NCBI GenBank assembly: GCA_905182995.1
Contig: CAJJDP010000145.1
Location: 186,118 to 250,117, forward strand
Reading direction: 5' to 3'
Source of the DNA: Paramecium octaurelia
Lineage: Eukaryota > Ciliophora > Oligohymenophorea > Peniculida > Parameciidae
DNA: 64,000 nucleotides
Within the stretch, counting starts at the first letter, position 1, and each line of letters begins with the position of its first letter. The position numbers and the translations under genes are program-made. This document shows, one piece after another, positions 48,998 to 62,664 of the stretch. The notes below the pieces were generated by a model. The model did no database searches, was not told the origin of the DNA, and saw only the letters and a list, made by a program, of their open reading frames with translations.

Positions 48998-51900
48998 TCA
49001 CCATTCTATTTTTAGGATTTTAAGTAATTAATTCATGTTATTCAAGAATTTCTATAGATGTCTAATCTTATTGTTATTGTCTTCCTATTTGCTGATTAAT
49101 TAATTATTGTCATTTTGGGTTAACTGAATCTTATCAATCTACCTCTAACTATCCTTCATTGACATCTCGAAACAATCAAACACTTAAGATCTACAACAAT
49201 ACATCAACTAATTTACTTGTTGAATACACAAACGGCTTGAGTGCACTTATACATCAAATTCAATAGGAATTGTGAAGCCCTGTATCTGAGATCGGCTCCT
49301 AAGGTGGTCTCAGATATGGTGTTCATGACCAAACAAGAGAGCTGTTGATTATTTATGATCATTTTTTTCAATTTCCCATTAAGAGAACAATTACTATAAA
49401 TTAGCAGAATGTCTTGACATATAGGTTACTGGATGTCATTATCAACTAAGATCTCTTGCAATATATTAACAAACTAATTATTTGCTAGGATTCTCAATTG
49501 TGTTTCTTTGTAGAATGAGAGACTCAACATGAATTATACAACCAATGCATTGAATTGTGTATTGGTTTGCCATTTCCTCTTATCGCTCCAAACTAATTGA
49601 ATTAGTATATGATATGTATACCTTTATTTAATTTCTCTTAGATTTCCTCTATGATTTTCATCCTGATGTACACTTGTCTAACATCAGAATTTTGACCCAA
49701 TATTCCTAAGGCTTTCAGTAAAACTTCATTCTGGAATAAGGTCAATTGATCTTTACAAATGTGTTTTTTGAGCTCCACCAGTAATAGCCATTTCTATTCA
49801 CTCAATTGCTAACTTAGATGCGACTGCCATAATTGATTACTGCCCAAATTGATTAGGATATCATTCATCAATTCGAAGTAGATCTGGCTATTAGTGGTAA
49901 ACCCTAAGAAGAGGAGTTTCAGGATTGCATCGATGCATAATCCTATGACTTCAACTAACTAAGAGTTTGAGTTTAGAGAATAGTCCTCTTGTTCTTCTGA
50001 AAACTTTAACAGCAATTTCAAGAACACTACATGCACTTTAAAAATAGGGGATTGTTGGAGTTAATTCTGTTGAGCAAAGGAGACATTAGAAGTATTCAAA
50101 TTCTTGACTTAGGATGATTACATTTTTTAAGGTTTTTATTAGGTTTTGTTGATCACCTTCTCCAATTCCTTGACTACATAGAGTGCTATAGTTTTGGCCA
50201 CTCCAGTTTTACATAGAATGAGTTTAGCACTATTGCTCACAGAAACTATGGCACTTAAAATTTGGATGATGGACTGATATTGCAGATCAGATTGGTCTTC
50301 TTCATTGGGGGAATCACTCAATTGGAGTGGTCTGAAAATGGATGTTAATGAATAAATGAGATCATCATTTATGCTTTTGGTAAATTCAATTTAATAAATG
50401 CATTAAAGTATTTTTGCAATTCCAATCTTATTATCAATGCTAAAATTATCATTTTGAAGGGCCAAACTGATAACCGACACAATGTTCCATTTAGGCTTGG
50501 TTTGCTTAGCTTTGTTATACTCGAATTCCACATAATCTTTATGGTAGTGTGTGGCAAATTACAATAACAAACTGAGTTATAGTAAGATACCAGCAATTAG
50601 ATTGGGTTGATTGCAATTCAAGTATTTTCTTAATTTATGTATTGAGTGAATAGCAGTCTCAACTAAATTATAAGATTACAAAATAGAGAGTGCCTTGGAT
50701 ACAGATTATCTCATTAGGACATTTAGGATTTCAGCAGCATGGAGAGTTAAAAATAATTGATCCACATTTTTGAATTTGACTAAGAATTAAGCACATTGAT
50801 GATCTATTTATAGGTTGTATATTTATTAGATAGCTTCATCCTTATGATATTACAAACACAGATAAACAAGTCTTAATAGTCCTGCTTTACAAATGGATGC
50901 AATATCCGATTTCAATCTATTTTCAGTGTATGAAATCACTCTTGTGAGTTTCTTTAAGGGTTTGAGTTTGAGAATGATAGTAATGGATTACGAGTAGATA
51001 TATTATGATTCATTGCTTTGGTATAAGTCATCGACCATTTAGTCTTCAATTCTATTAATTTGATCTGAATTCAGTTATTTTAAATTTAATGACAAAATGT
51101 TGAGTGATAAGAAGCGAATGATTTACAAGTGAGACTTAGTCAATTGAATTAATCTTGAAAATAGAATTTACTAGTCAAGTGGTTCTAATGATTAAAATAA
51201 ATTGAATTATCTAGATAACTTTAGTAATTTGATCAAACAGTTTGAATTCTCAAAATTTAGATGATTGTAATACTGAAAGATGTTTGATTATAAATATTTT
51301 AGTAAATCTGGTTGAAGATCTAACAAGTTGTTCTTCAACAATTTCAAAACATAGTAGGATACTTTGATGTTGAAAGGATATTTGCTTTGATATTTAACAA
51401 TGTATTTGCCCACTTCAGAATGTTACTTCACAACACTTAACAACTGGATGTAAAGGTTTAAATACTCCACTTACTCTTCTCCAACATTTTCTAAGAAACA
51501 CTGATGAACATAACTTAAGAGAGGTAACCAAAATTATTTTGTTTCATTGAATGTGGATATCAAATTCAAAACATATGTTTTCCCTGAAGAGAGAAACAAA
51601 GTGCTTGACATTAATTACTTCAACTCGTCCAAAATGCAATTATCATAAGATATATCAACCTCATTTGCCTTCAATGCCAACAACAGATCCAAACTTTAGA
51701 TGAAGTCTCCTTAATTTTTGATGTAGAGTTATTGCTATTTGTAATTCTGATAATTCAAACCTTCCAAAACTAATTATAGGAAGCATTGTAAAAAATGAGT
51801 AACTCTATTCTATAAAGGTATATTATTGTCCCAGAATTAATCTGATTTACCTTTATAATCGAATATTAATTTAGACAATGAGTAAAAGTGATCTTTGCTT

Positions 51901-53883
51901 GACAATTCTTCTTGTAGAACAGCAACAATAAGATATCTAAATGCTGACAATTAGGATTGCTTATCCTTTGTTTATTGTAATAAGCAGATTGCTATATCAA
52001 ATTAGTTCTGCATTAGGATCTATAAACTGACTGCTGACAGATCAAGAAACTATTCGATAATATTACGCATGTACCTTGCACAACAATTATTATAATTCCC
52101 CTTTTATCTTATAATTGTGTTCATTCTTAAAGCTTTCAAACTTTTCCTTTGAATATTTCTACACATTTGTCAACAGGTCAGTCATATATGATTTAAATAG
52201 ACTTTCCTTAACTTACACCTAACTTAGAAATTCCTTCTATTGTTTAGAGTAATAAATCAGAATTGCAATTAACTAGTCCAAGTAAACCAATTTCTAAGGG
52301 ATACTCTATTTTTGTGAAATGATATTTGTCTCCAAAACCGACAACTCCTCGATTGATACTGCTTATTTTGGTACTCTAAATGATTCTAAGTTTAATATAT
52401 TTTAGTATACTTTAATTAGTAGTGAATTAGAGACTGAGAATGTAATGGGAATCTTCTAATTACTTCACATATCCTTCACATGCAGTCTTATTCATATGTT
52501 GGGTAGTATAATGATTAGAAAAGAGTAACTCCAATGTTTAAAAAGCTATTTATTGATGCTATTTCCCTTGAACTAGATTTGGACAAAGAGCATTAGTTTT
52601 AGTGAATAAGTATTCCATCTATTAAATGCTAAAAAGATTAGCATACTGAGCTTCTAATAAGTATGAACAAAATCTCGGGATGCTCTGCATCTTGAAATCT
52701 TCAGGCAATAATTACAATAGTTCAAATGAAATGTAATATAAAGGGATTAATTATTATTAATGTAGGGATTCATCATTTGTGTCAAATATCTGTGTTAATT
52801 CATTTATTAAGGTTAAGACTGAATCTTATGCTGCATCCTGATTTATCTAACTGACTTTCTTTAATAATTTCACAATCAAGAAAAGGATGTTTATTCTTCT
52901 CCCCATGAACTTCGTTAAATTACGCAATATCTATTTACTTATCAAATCAATTTAACCCTTCAAGGTTTTTTGATTGATCTCCATCTTCTGTGATCCTGCT
53001 GAGGGATCCAAAGTTGGATATGAATATACTATGTGATCTCTATTATCCTTAACGTAAGTTTCTTAGTTCCTGTTATAATTCTATTCTGATTAATTCTTAT
53101 TAAATCTAGTGGTTAAATTGGTTATGAATTTTTGAAGTGCGATCAAAGAGTAATATACAATATTCTCATCTTTTTATGAATTGCATAGAATCAGGACTTC
53201 TTCGATGATTTCCTATCTTGAACGAAAGACTTCAATTGGAAAGTCCTTTAAGGCTCTCCATAGTTGTTCCTTAATTGTAAATAAAATGGTTTAATTATTC
53301 CCGAACTTCAACTAGACACTTATATCAAAAAGGAACTTCTCATCTTGTTCAGTTAATTTAACAAATGGGAAGTATTCATATTCTATTGTCTTATGATCTG
53401 GTTTAACAAGAATTTTAATTTACTCGTCAAATTAATTCTTCACTACTTGGTTCATTTTATCAGGATTTTGAATGGGTTGAATTGATTCTCCTTCCATCAC
53501 GTTTTGTATCAATTGATCCAAACTATTGTTATGCAAATTGTATTGTAACAATTTATTCCTAAATTCACAAATTATTTGTATGTCTGATTTCAAATTTTGT
53601 TTAACTAAATGATGCTATTCTTATCTAACCATAAACATACCTTAGAAAGATCCTTGATCAAATCAATCACCTGATTAATCAACTATAATTAGGTGTTAAT
53701 ACATTGATTAACTATCCATTTAAAAAGTATACAACCGATTGTGGGATTCTTGTCACATAATTCATTCAATCCGACCAACCCACATTAGATTTTCGATATC
53801 AAATTTCGAATCGCACTCTATTGAACATCCAAACTGCAACTTTGTAATTTCTCTATAATTTTATTGATCTAATGGAAACTCAT
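48998..53883 (-). CDS. very large helical-repeat protein, rotatin-like
   Basis: Starts MSFHQINKIIEKLQSCSLD at 53881-53883 and ends IEW before TGA at 48998-49000; roughly 1,590-1,610 aa. The first 75 residues resemble the rotatin N-terminal armadillo domain: AIRNLISKIQCGLVGLNELC, FKWIVNQCINTQLQLINQVI. Introns near 53625 (26 nt) and 49200 (27 nt) are clear; several others in between were not mapped. The body is a chain of HEAT/ARM-like helices, many starting Leu/Ile-rich, ending in an Asn/Gln-rich coiled coil. Rotatin is a centriole/basal-body assembly factor, which fits a ciliate. Identity rests on the N-terminal pattern and length class. Confidence 0.65.
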
Positions 53884-54339
53884 ACCTTCTCTTTTTTGAA
53901 TTTAAAATTATAAAAATAAACAAATATATTTAATTAAGAATAATGATATCACACCCTTAGTAGATGAATTGGATGTCATAGGTTTCCATGAATTTTAGAC
54001 ATACTAACAAGACTTATTGTCTAATCTAACCAATAATGGATATTTATAAACGATTGAATTAATTTAGATACTGTTTATAATTGAAACTATTACGGATTCT
54101 AATCATTTACAATATTAAAGAACTATAATGACTATAAAAGTGTGAATAACATAAAATAAATTGAATCCATACTCATTTATTTATTTACATAACTTTTTTA
54201 TCATTTAGAACTTGAATGTTTATAAATTGTATTGAATAAGTTTGGGAATATTAGTATTATATATTCTCTATAACACCTATTTATAATAATTGAATACATT
54301 AATAAACAAATAAATACACTATTAATAATATATGAATAA
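53884..54339. other. AT-rich intergenic spacer
   Basis: Between two minus-strand genes; no ORF, no structured RNA seen. Confidence 0.55.
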
Positions 54340-55560
54340 TCAAAGTCCTTACATCAATTGACCCAAAGATTATTTTTATGAACTTGCTTATTCATCTAAC
54401 TCATTTCCAAATACTAGTTTTTTGATCATTTAATTTTAAGACTATTTAAGAATTTCAAAAATCTTAAACTCATGTAACACCTTCTGTATTAATATCATGT
54501 TGTTATCTACTTAGCTGTTAGATTATTGCTCGTCTTTAATCTTTAAACCTTATTTTAATATTTTCTAATAATAATTATTATTGCTTTGAATATTCTCTTT
54601 GGCATAGAATTCTTCTTTGATCACTTGATGGTGTTTTGCCAATTATTTAATAAGAATTTAATTGTTAATCTCATTGATTAGAGGAACTAATAACAGTCTA
54701 TTGTTTAACTTCTAGAAGGAATACGATATGGCATAATCAGAGAATGCTATCAATCCCAAAGACTTATTGATTTTTAAAAGGTGTTCTACCAATTACTTCG
54801 ATTACTCTTGTAATTTCTTCAGATTTTGACCCTAATAATATGATTGAAATTAGTTCATTTTATTCTTATACTCTTCCCTGCATTAATTTTCTAATCTCTT
54901 TTGAAATTTCTCATCCATATATTCTCTTTAACATGCTTACACCAAGTTTTTGATCAATTCTTAAGCATTGGCTGGTGTATTGTAATTGTATGTTTGAGGC
55001 TTTGCCTTGAATTATTCTACGATGATAGTGGATATGTGAAGCTATTATTCTTTGAAAATGAGTAATTATATTTGCTCAAGTAGATTATGAATAAACATTT
55101 CCTCATCCTCAATTTTGATTGTCAACATCAGAATTTTAGATAATAGAAGGAGGCATTCGAATTTTCTTAAGAAGAGAATAGTTTACACTTCGAAGGCCAA
55201 GAATTATTCCGTCATGACTTAATACAATTCATTCTTCTATTATTGAGTCCCCTCTTTTTTCATTTTCAGTTGATCCGCAGTCAAAGTGATTTCATCTAAT
55301 TTCAAGACTTGAGAGATGGTATTCAAGAATCCCTTATTCTCATAGTATTCATCTGCAATCTATTGTATTTTATCCAATTTTGAATTAATTCTCTGCCCTT
55401 TTTCCATTTATAATTCCATCTCCTTTGTGAGTTTACTTTGCATCTTTTATAAGAAAGCATTAAACAAATGTGCTCTAAATTTGTATGTAACTCCACCCAA
55501 AAGAAAAATTAAGAACAACAAAGTCTTTTTGGGGTGATTTCGATAAATTGAGAGCAACAT
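54340..55560 (-). CDS. N-terminally anchored helical protein, possibly PEX3-like
   Basis: Intronless, 406 codons. MLLSIYRNHPKKTLLFLIFL is a basic head plus one membrane helix (LLFLIFLLGGVTYKF), followed by an all-helical cytosolic part (LTKEMELQMEKGQRINSKLD; ISQVLKLDEITLTADQLK; EVQTILFLRKFECLLLLSKI). PEX3, the peroxisome membrane biogenesis receptor, has this layout: short N terminus, membrane helix with Gly-Gly, then helical bundle with Leu-rich SFTR-like core, about 370-440 aa. No diagnostic motif is certain, so the name is a suggestion only. Confidence 0.55.
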
Positions 55561-55665
55561 TCTTTTTTAAATTAAATTATTCAATAAATATATTAAAATA
55601 TTTTATGAATGATATAATTATTTGCTGAATATAATTGATAAAATAAATGAATTATTAAAAAATAA

Positions 55666-56915
55666 ATGTTTTACGCAGATTCAATCTAGGAAGATAAAAT
55701 TAAATCCTACCTTCGCCAAATTGAGCAAGAACAAGAGAGGAAGGATAGAATCAAAAAACTAGCTGAATCTCTAATGAACAAAACTAAATTGAAATTGAAG
55801 TATTCAATCCTACCAATATTAGGCTGACCACTAAGGAATCAAAGAGGGAAGAACAATTTAATAAGAAATTAGAAGATATGAAACACCTCAGTACCTTTGT
55901 GGATGCAAGACCATCCATTAATCGATTAAATTTGCTAAACGATAAAAATCTCTTATTGAAACTCTAAGTCATAAAGAAGACTCAAAAATACCAAGAGAGC
56001 AATAAAAATACTGCAAATAAAACTGAAAACCCAAAACAAGAAATGCAGTCACTAAATTCTCAACCACTAATTTTGGATGATGAATTCAAATTATAATTTT
56101 TGGCTACTTAGAATTATGAGCCTATCAAAAGAAAGTAGCTATAAATGCCAAGAAGATCGCAGCCAGAATCTCCAAAAGACACTGAACCTGTGATAAAAGG
56201 AGAAGAATTATTAAACTTTGATGTCTCTCCTAAAAATGATACAAATCTATTCTATCGTTCAGTATTTAAAACGAGTCCTTCTCCAGAAAGAAAATAGCTT
56301 ATACAACAGTTCGAAGAGGAAACAAAGAAGGCTCGATAATTTCTTTAATAACATGGATTGATTGAGAAGTAAGGCTCAAAGAATCACAAGCGATCTCCAT
56401 TGGGCAAAGTACCGATTTAACAATACTATTAAAACTTTCAAAAGTAATGTCAATCATTAGTAAAGGATGTGGCTTTGGAATCTAGGAGAAGAAGTGTCAT
56501 GAGTCAAATGAATGAGAGTGAAGGATGCTCTTCAAAGAAGGACTTTGTTAGAGATGCAATCATTCACATTAATCAGAATGCAATTGTGTGCAGATCGTCA
56601 ATGAAGTTAAACAAGTCATAGACGAATTCCTCATCATCTCCGAGATAAAAGGCGAAGATTTTTAATCAAAAGGACAAATAAGGGTCATAGACTCAAAGAG
56701 TTCTAAGAAAGACTAGAAGTATATTTGATTCAGAATAGAACAGCCCTATAAAATCAAGATTGCAAACTCAATTTGAATCATTCACTTAGGCGGTCAATAA
56801 AACTTAGAAGGCATTCAATAGGATAAATAGGGGGAACGAGAAGATTATTAGAAGGATGTCGACAGCTGTTAGTAGTATTCATAAAAAGTATAGCAAGGAA
56901 GTTGTTTAAGTTTGA
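55666..56915 (+). CDS. unrecognised basic, disordered protein with a frame break near its start
   Basis: MFYADSIQEDKIKSYLRQIE opens a charged helix. Near 55790 the frame changes by one with no GT...AG segment to explain it; the downstream frame (IEIEVFNPTNIRLTTKESKR onward) then runs open to TGA at 56913. The rest is Ser/Lys/Arg-rich and probably disordered (SPLGKVPIQQYYQ; RRRSVMSQMNESEGCSSKK), like a phospho-regulated cytoskeletal linker. Homopolymer error or a missed start are both possible. About 415 aa in total. Confidence 0.6.
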
Positions 56916-56970
56916 CGAATAATTATATTTATAATTTCTCATTTAATATGATATTAATTTAATTTAAGAA

Positions 56971-58050
56971 ATGGGATGCGGTGCTTCCAAATAGTAGTAG
57001 GAGAGATTGAAGAGTTATGTAAATTGTATCAGTGAGTTTAGAAATAAAAATTGGAAGAGCTGGGATAAATAAATGATTAGTTAGCCAAATAGATAGCAGA
57101 GTTGAGGGATGTCAAAAACAAGAGAAAACCTATATATATCATCAAGGATTAGGAGGTATAAGGAATTATTAATGATTTCGAGAGGTGGAAGAATTAACAA
57201 ATTATAAAGAAGAACTTGAAAGGAAGTTTTAGTTGATTGAAAAAGAAATTTTAAAGGTCAATAAGCAACTGTAAATTTAAGCAAAGGCGGAACCAAAGAA
57301 GAAAAGGAGAACTACTAAACCTATCGATATTGATGACATAGCAGACGAAGAGGAATGGAAAAAGGTTTGTTAATTTATATCTAAAATAGAATTTGATGAA
57401 TGATGATGAGATCACTATCAAACCTTTTGATGATGCTCAACTTGAAATAGAGTCAGATAATATTGGCAAGAAGGACATCAATAAAAGCTCTTAAAGTAAA
57501 TTTAAAAACTTAAGTAGGCGATATTTTGATGATGGATTCCCAATAAAATATCAAGAAGCAAATAGAGAATGCTGAAAAAAACGAAGAAATCAATAATTTA
57601 GAATAATAATTGTAGTTTGACAGCAAAAAAATTATTATATAAAATGACTAAAATAATTGTGATGAATAATCTAAAGGTTAATAATAACAAGATTTATATA
57701 AAATCAAAGTTAATATCTAAGAAGCCTTAGGAGAAGACTTACAAGCGTATAATGATGAAATTAAAAACAAGCTATTCTCACAAGACTTAAGTAATCAACC
57801 ACAATAATAAACTTTGAAAAACAGTGAAATTGAAATTTGTTTTAATGAGTAATCCTTAGAATAAATTGCTTAAAGTCTTGAAAAAAACATTACTACAGTC
57901 CCAAAAAAAGGTAAATCAAGTTAACCACAACCTTCAAATTAGGTGTAAAATTAATAATAATAGAAAGCAGAAAAATAACTATTTTTCTCTAAGTAACAAT
58001 CTTCTGGCAACAATCAAAAAAGGAATTCAAGATAAAAATACCAACTATGA
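56971..58050 (+). CDS. predicted N-myristoylated coiled-coil protein
   Basis: Four introns (23, 29, 25 and 19 nt) leave 327 codons exactly. MGCGASKQQQERLKSY has Gly2, Cys3, Ser6 and Lys7, an ideal myristoyl/palmitoyl signal. Coiled coils follow (KLEELGQINDQLAKQIAELR; EELTNYKEELERKFQLIEKE), then a basic patch (PKKKRRTTKP), an acidic patch (DIDDIADEEEWKK) and a Gln/Asn-rich tail. It is likely a peripheral membrane protein. No known family. Confidence 0.75.
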
Positions 58051-58245
58051 ATTTTTAATGTTTTAATATTTATCATAATTATTATAAATTAACCCAATTA
58101 ATAAATACATTTTGTAATCTAATACCCAATGTAATTTTTTCTAATATATATTAAATTCGCATTAAATAACAATCTTAAAAGTGATATTAATTTAAATCCT
58201 ATTTTAATCTAATTATATAAACTTTTTCTTTATTTTCATTTTAAA

Positions 58246-58864
58246 ATGATAATTTTACAACCTTTCTCAAACTACTTATTTGTATTTAATATCTATCCGC
58301 TTGAGTAAAGGCCTAATTTCATTTAACAAACTAGTCAGGACCTAATACAATCAATACGATCATTCAAGAATCGCCTGTACTATAAATAGATTTCTTATAA
58401 GAGGTCTAAGTAAGTCACCTTGATATATTAGAAGAGGAGTATTCAAGCCTAAAATATAGGCAATTTCTTTTTCTATAGTACTTTTACATCAACTTATAGA
58501 GAAAAAAGTCTTAAAATTAATAAATTTTCGGCGAATTCAAAAGTTTAATTGCAAGCCTTGGGAGGAGACTCTCAAATAGTTTTCGGGAGACAGAAATGAC
58601 AATTAATATGATGTAAGATTATTCAAATACGAATTGAAGAAAAAGAAATCAGGAGAAGAATAGTATGATTTGAGCGATGTTATAAAGTTATAGATTTCTT
58701 TTCTTTTGAAGATATTCCAAATCTCATCGAAGTAGGATGTTATTCAAATTCACCCTCAAGAATTTTATCTGTAAAAAACATCAACTTTTAAATTTGTAAT
58801 GTTTACTAAACAATATTTTATACTATGTTTTCATTTACAGAGTTTCCTTTTGTATATATAATGA
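58246..58864 (+). CDS. unrecognised ~198-aa protein
   Basis: A 22-nt intron (near 58398) gives 198 codons. The start MIILQPFSNYLFVFNIYP is hydrophobic; the middle is basic and aromatic (KPWEETLKQFSG; LFKYELKKKKSGEEQYDL). The C-terminal 40 codons are AT-rich and less convincing. No domain recognised. Confidence 0.5.
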
Positions 58865-59036
58865 ATATTATATGGACATTTGACAAAATAGAAAAAATCT
58901 TTGACTATTAAGATAAAAATAGAACATTGTTAATACATACATAAAATCAATTAATATGATTTATATTATCTTATTGAACTTTGACCAATAATTTATAAAC
59001 CGATTAATCTAAACAGATCTTGATTATATTTAATTT

Positions 59037-60364
59037 ATGATTTAATAAACACAAGCTCATCTTCCAAAGGAGTGGATCGAATTCTTACAACAGATTCAAA
59101 ACCTCGACCCAATTGATGTAGAAACAGTAACTTAATATGTAAAAGTGCGTGTCAACCACTTTCCAACCGATTAACAAATGGCAGAGTACTATGAAGAAGT
59201 TTTTTCAAAGTAACAAATAATCAATACTATATTTAGATCTACAAGTGATGTAAACAGAAAAAAGTGGCATTAATAAGATAAAAATCTACTCATCTGGTGT
59301 ATGGCGAAGCACATGATGTCATAAAATCGACAGGAACTTATCCCCGTAAATTCTTATGTATATTATATAAGAATGATGATGATTGGGAGTACGTATCAAG
59401 AGTTCTTTGTGTAGATAAAAATCTAGTGGAGTTGAAATGGATATCACTTCTTCATTCTAATTTAAAGATCTCTCCTTGGTCAAAGGATGAAGATCAAATT
59501 CTGATTAACATTGCCAAGTATCCCTTTTTAATTTATAATCAAGTGATCATTATTATAAAAATAATTGGACCGAGTTAACAATCAAATTCAATTCTATATC
59601 TTCAACCCAGAGATATCCTAAGTAAATACGGGAAAGGTGGAACAATGTGTTGAATCCCAACATCTCTCGGTCCACTTGGAGCAAAGAAGAAAAAATCAAA
59701 TTACTATAATTGATTTTGAAATATGGCAAAAAATGGTCTAAAATCTAAGATGAATTAAATGGAAGGAGCGAAAATTAGATCAAAAATTAGTATAATGGAA
59801 TAATAAGAAATTTAAAAAGATTTAATGTAAACATTGAATCTAATCAGTAGGTTTAAGAAAGTGAAGAAAGATTGTTGATCAAAGCAATAATCGAAAATCC
59901 AGATCAAAAGTTAAGTTTGACTGTTACCTAATTCATGTCGGACTTCTTGGCTAAGAAAGAAGCTTCAAAGAGTGTAGAATCCCCATAACTCCATTAACTT
60001 ACTGAGTCATAAATATAAAAGAAAATCTGTGCCGACTCTGTCCCTCAAGAATCCGGTATTAGTGCCACAAGTACTATTAATATTTATATTAGACATCTTA
60101 TTACAAGAGAAATTGAATTAATGTAAAGAAATGCAACAATAAATGAAGTAGACGTCTATGTAATAAAATGCATACTTCTCCTCTCCTCAACAATAGCAAT
60201 ATTCATAAGTGCCTATGTAGTCCAGCTAGTGTTTTTATAATAATAATTACCCAAATTATTATACAAATTATTAATAATAAAATTAATAATACTTGCCCTA
60301 CCCCAATTATAATTAGATATAATAGTAAATGCCTTATCAATAATATCACTATGGCTATTATTGA
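59037..60364 (+). CDS. Myb/SANT DNA-binding protein with Gln/Asn/Tyr-rich tail
   Basis: Three introns (26, 26 and 22 nt) leave 417 codons. Two to three Myb-type helices are visible: DDWEYVSRVLCV...LVELKW, ISPWSKDEDQILINIA...RYPKQIRERWNNVLNP and STWSKEEKIKLLQLILKYGK...RSENQIKNQYN. The spaced Trp residues and the final recognition helix fit R2R3 or SNAPC4-like factors. The tail is low complexity (QQQQYSQVPMQSSQ; YPNYYTNYQQQNQQYLPYPN). A nuclear transcription factor or chromatin role is inferred. Confidence 0.85.
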
Positions 60365-60955
60365 CGACACAAAAATTGAAGATAATATTGATAAATATCA
60401 AATTATATCTTATTATTATTATATTTGTTAATAATTTGCTTGCAACTTGCGATCAGTATTTGTACATTATTTAAAAAATTATAGTAAGCTTAAAATAATT
60501 ATTAATTTTTCATCTAACAAGATTCTATTCATCAAATGATCTTTTTGTAAATCGAAAATTTCTCAGACAGCCAATCCCTTACAAAGTTAAAAACTTTAAT
60601 CTTTAAATTACTATAAGCAACCAAATTGGATTTGCTTTGAATCATAAAAGATAGTGGAAGCATGCTTTGAGAGAAGGAATAATCTAATTTTTCACTTAAT
60701 AAATATTTCAAACTATAATTATTGGAAAAGAATTTCTATTATAATATTATATTATATATATGAATTAGTGAAAATTATAAATTATTAAAAATTTTAATTT
60801 AATTAAATTATAAACGATTGATATTAAAACGATATTCATGAAGCACCGAAGTTATTAAGCAAATATTGAATAATATTATGAATCAAAAATGTTTACCTGA
60901 ATAAAATTCTACATTTTTTTATTAAATTAATAAAGTAATACACATAAAATACAAG
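60365..60955. other. AT-rich intergenic spacer
   Basis: Convergent 3' ends; no further gene seen. Confidence 0.55.
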
Positions 60956-61543
60956 TCATTTAATATTATTATTGAAGTAGCTGAGTAGGTCTTAGATAAT
61001 TTTCAAAGCAAATGGTCTGATTCTGTTTAAATTTAACTACAACTAATCTGCCTTAATATTTGCTATTTGAGCAATTATTTTAGCATTTATACCACCTTAT
61101 TTCAAATAAATAATATCAGTGCCAATTTTTACTGAAATTGCATTCTGAAGTGGTTGAGGTAACTTATTAATGAGGGGTGAAATCTATTAATGCAGAATGT
61201 GGCAAACTTTAGTAGCTTTGGAGTTTAATTTGAGTTTTTAGCATAAAGTAGATATCAAAGAGGAATGTTAGCTTTAAATACATTTTGAAAGGTATTCTAC
61301 TTTAGCATCAGCCTTAGGCAAAGGGTAATTGAGCTCCCTCATAGCACAATGAACTATAGCCTAGGCATGGAATGAAGTGTTTGGTAGAGTTAAATTACTT
61401 AGAATTGCAATTGCTTTTTTTTCAATTGCATCATCAAGATTCATCTTGAACACCAAGTGTGAAACTTCCTCTAATAAGTCAGAAGATCTCTTTGGAGTAG
61501 AGCATCCATCACTAAATTTTGGTACTGGAGGTCTATTGATCAT
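60956..61543 (-). CDS. unrecognised 195-aa helical protein, weakly cyclin-fold or TFIIB-like
   Basis: Intronless frame from MINRPPVPKFSDGCS to TGA at 60956. Helices such as AIEKKAIAILSNLTLP, HAQAIVHCAMRELNYPLPKA and VKIGTDIIYLKQGGINAKII...ANIKADQLQLNLNRI loosely recall the repeats of TFIIB-type factors, where a helix-turn-helix ends each repeat. No zinc ribbon is present. The resemblance is weak and the function open. Confidence 0.65.
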
Positions 61544-62310
61544 ATTATTATTTAATTATTGATTTCAATCAACTTCTCACAAATCAGTTTAATATCAATG
61601 AGTACATGAAAAAACTCACTAAGTTTATTTATATAATGTTAAAAAATTTTATAGAATACAAACCAAACCACACTCCCTTATTCTAATCATTAAGAATTAC
61701 TAAGTCCCATAAGTATATGGCGCCATGTTTGTAAATTTATGAAATTGATTCTAATAATCCTGACCTTGAAATTTTAATTTCATTGATTCTAATGCTAAAA
61801 ATTAAAATGAATACCCAGAGATGTTAGTAGAAATAATAAGAAAATAGGTGATTTTCAATATAAATGTCTAATTCATTTAATCCGAATAGATTAATACCAA
61901 GAATGAACGATTAGTTATTGTATTTCAATATTAGAATTAAGAATCCCAATATGATTCTCTCCCTATATTATTCGTAGTGAAAGTATTTCTTCTTTTAAAG
62001 AGTAACTCCTCGATCATTTGCCTATTAATATTATATATTAATATTATATAGTATTATAATATGGTAATACTTCTTCTTTTGTTATTATGACAGTTCCACT
62101 TATTTAACTCCAGTTACTCATTATTTTTGATGATTATGAACATTAATGTTTAACTATAAAAAATTCTCTAATTGATATTAATTGACAACAAGAACTTGCT
62201 TCAGTATTTTTATAAAAATTATATATAAATTATTTCTTTCAAATTCTTAAAGCCTCGTCTTTAGACCTTACTATCACTAGAAAATATTCCTTTACTACAA
62301 TTCTTCTAAT
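61544..62310. other. AT-rich intergenic DNA
   Basis: No supportable gene; includes a TATTAATATTATATATTAATATT-type palindromic A/T stretch near 62020-62060. Confidence 0.5.
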
Positions 62311-62664
62311 ATGTTGATGATTCCTGCTTCTTAGAAGGAGTTAGAGACAGTTAAGCAATTCTTCATTTTTCTCGGGTAATCAAAATTTGAATTGATTAAA
62401 ATGAATTGGTTGGTCGTCTAACTTTTCTAAAATAGTGAATAATTCAATTTAATTTAAAATATTGTCATTGTTGTAATATGTTAATTAAATCAGCTATCTG
62501 TCATTATAAAAATAAAAGCCATTACTATTTTAGAATATTTAATTATCATATTCTAATTGACTTTTACATCTATTAACTATTGTAATTGTATTATTGAGTC
62601 TGCAGAGAATTAGTACAAAATAATTATTATATCAAACAATAATAAAATATATAAATATAATTGA
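62311..62664 (+). CDS. possible 117-aa ORF abutting the second Myb gene
   Basis: MLMIPASQKELETVKQFFIF opens a frame that ends TGA at 62662-62664, directly followed by the ATG of the Myb gene. The first 50 residues look coding; the rest is AT-driven and hydrophobic. It may be chance, since only one stop codon exists in this code. Confidence 0.25.

Noticed and set aside
60168-60431. ORF starting MHTSPLLNNS and its antisense partner
   Set aside because: The Gln/Tyr-rich frame of the Myb gene, joined by a 22-nt intron, explains this stretch better.
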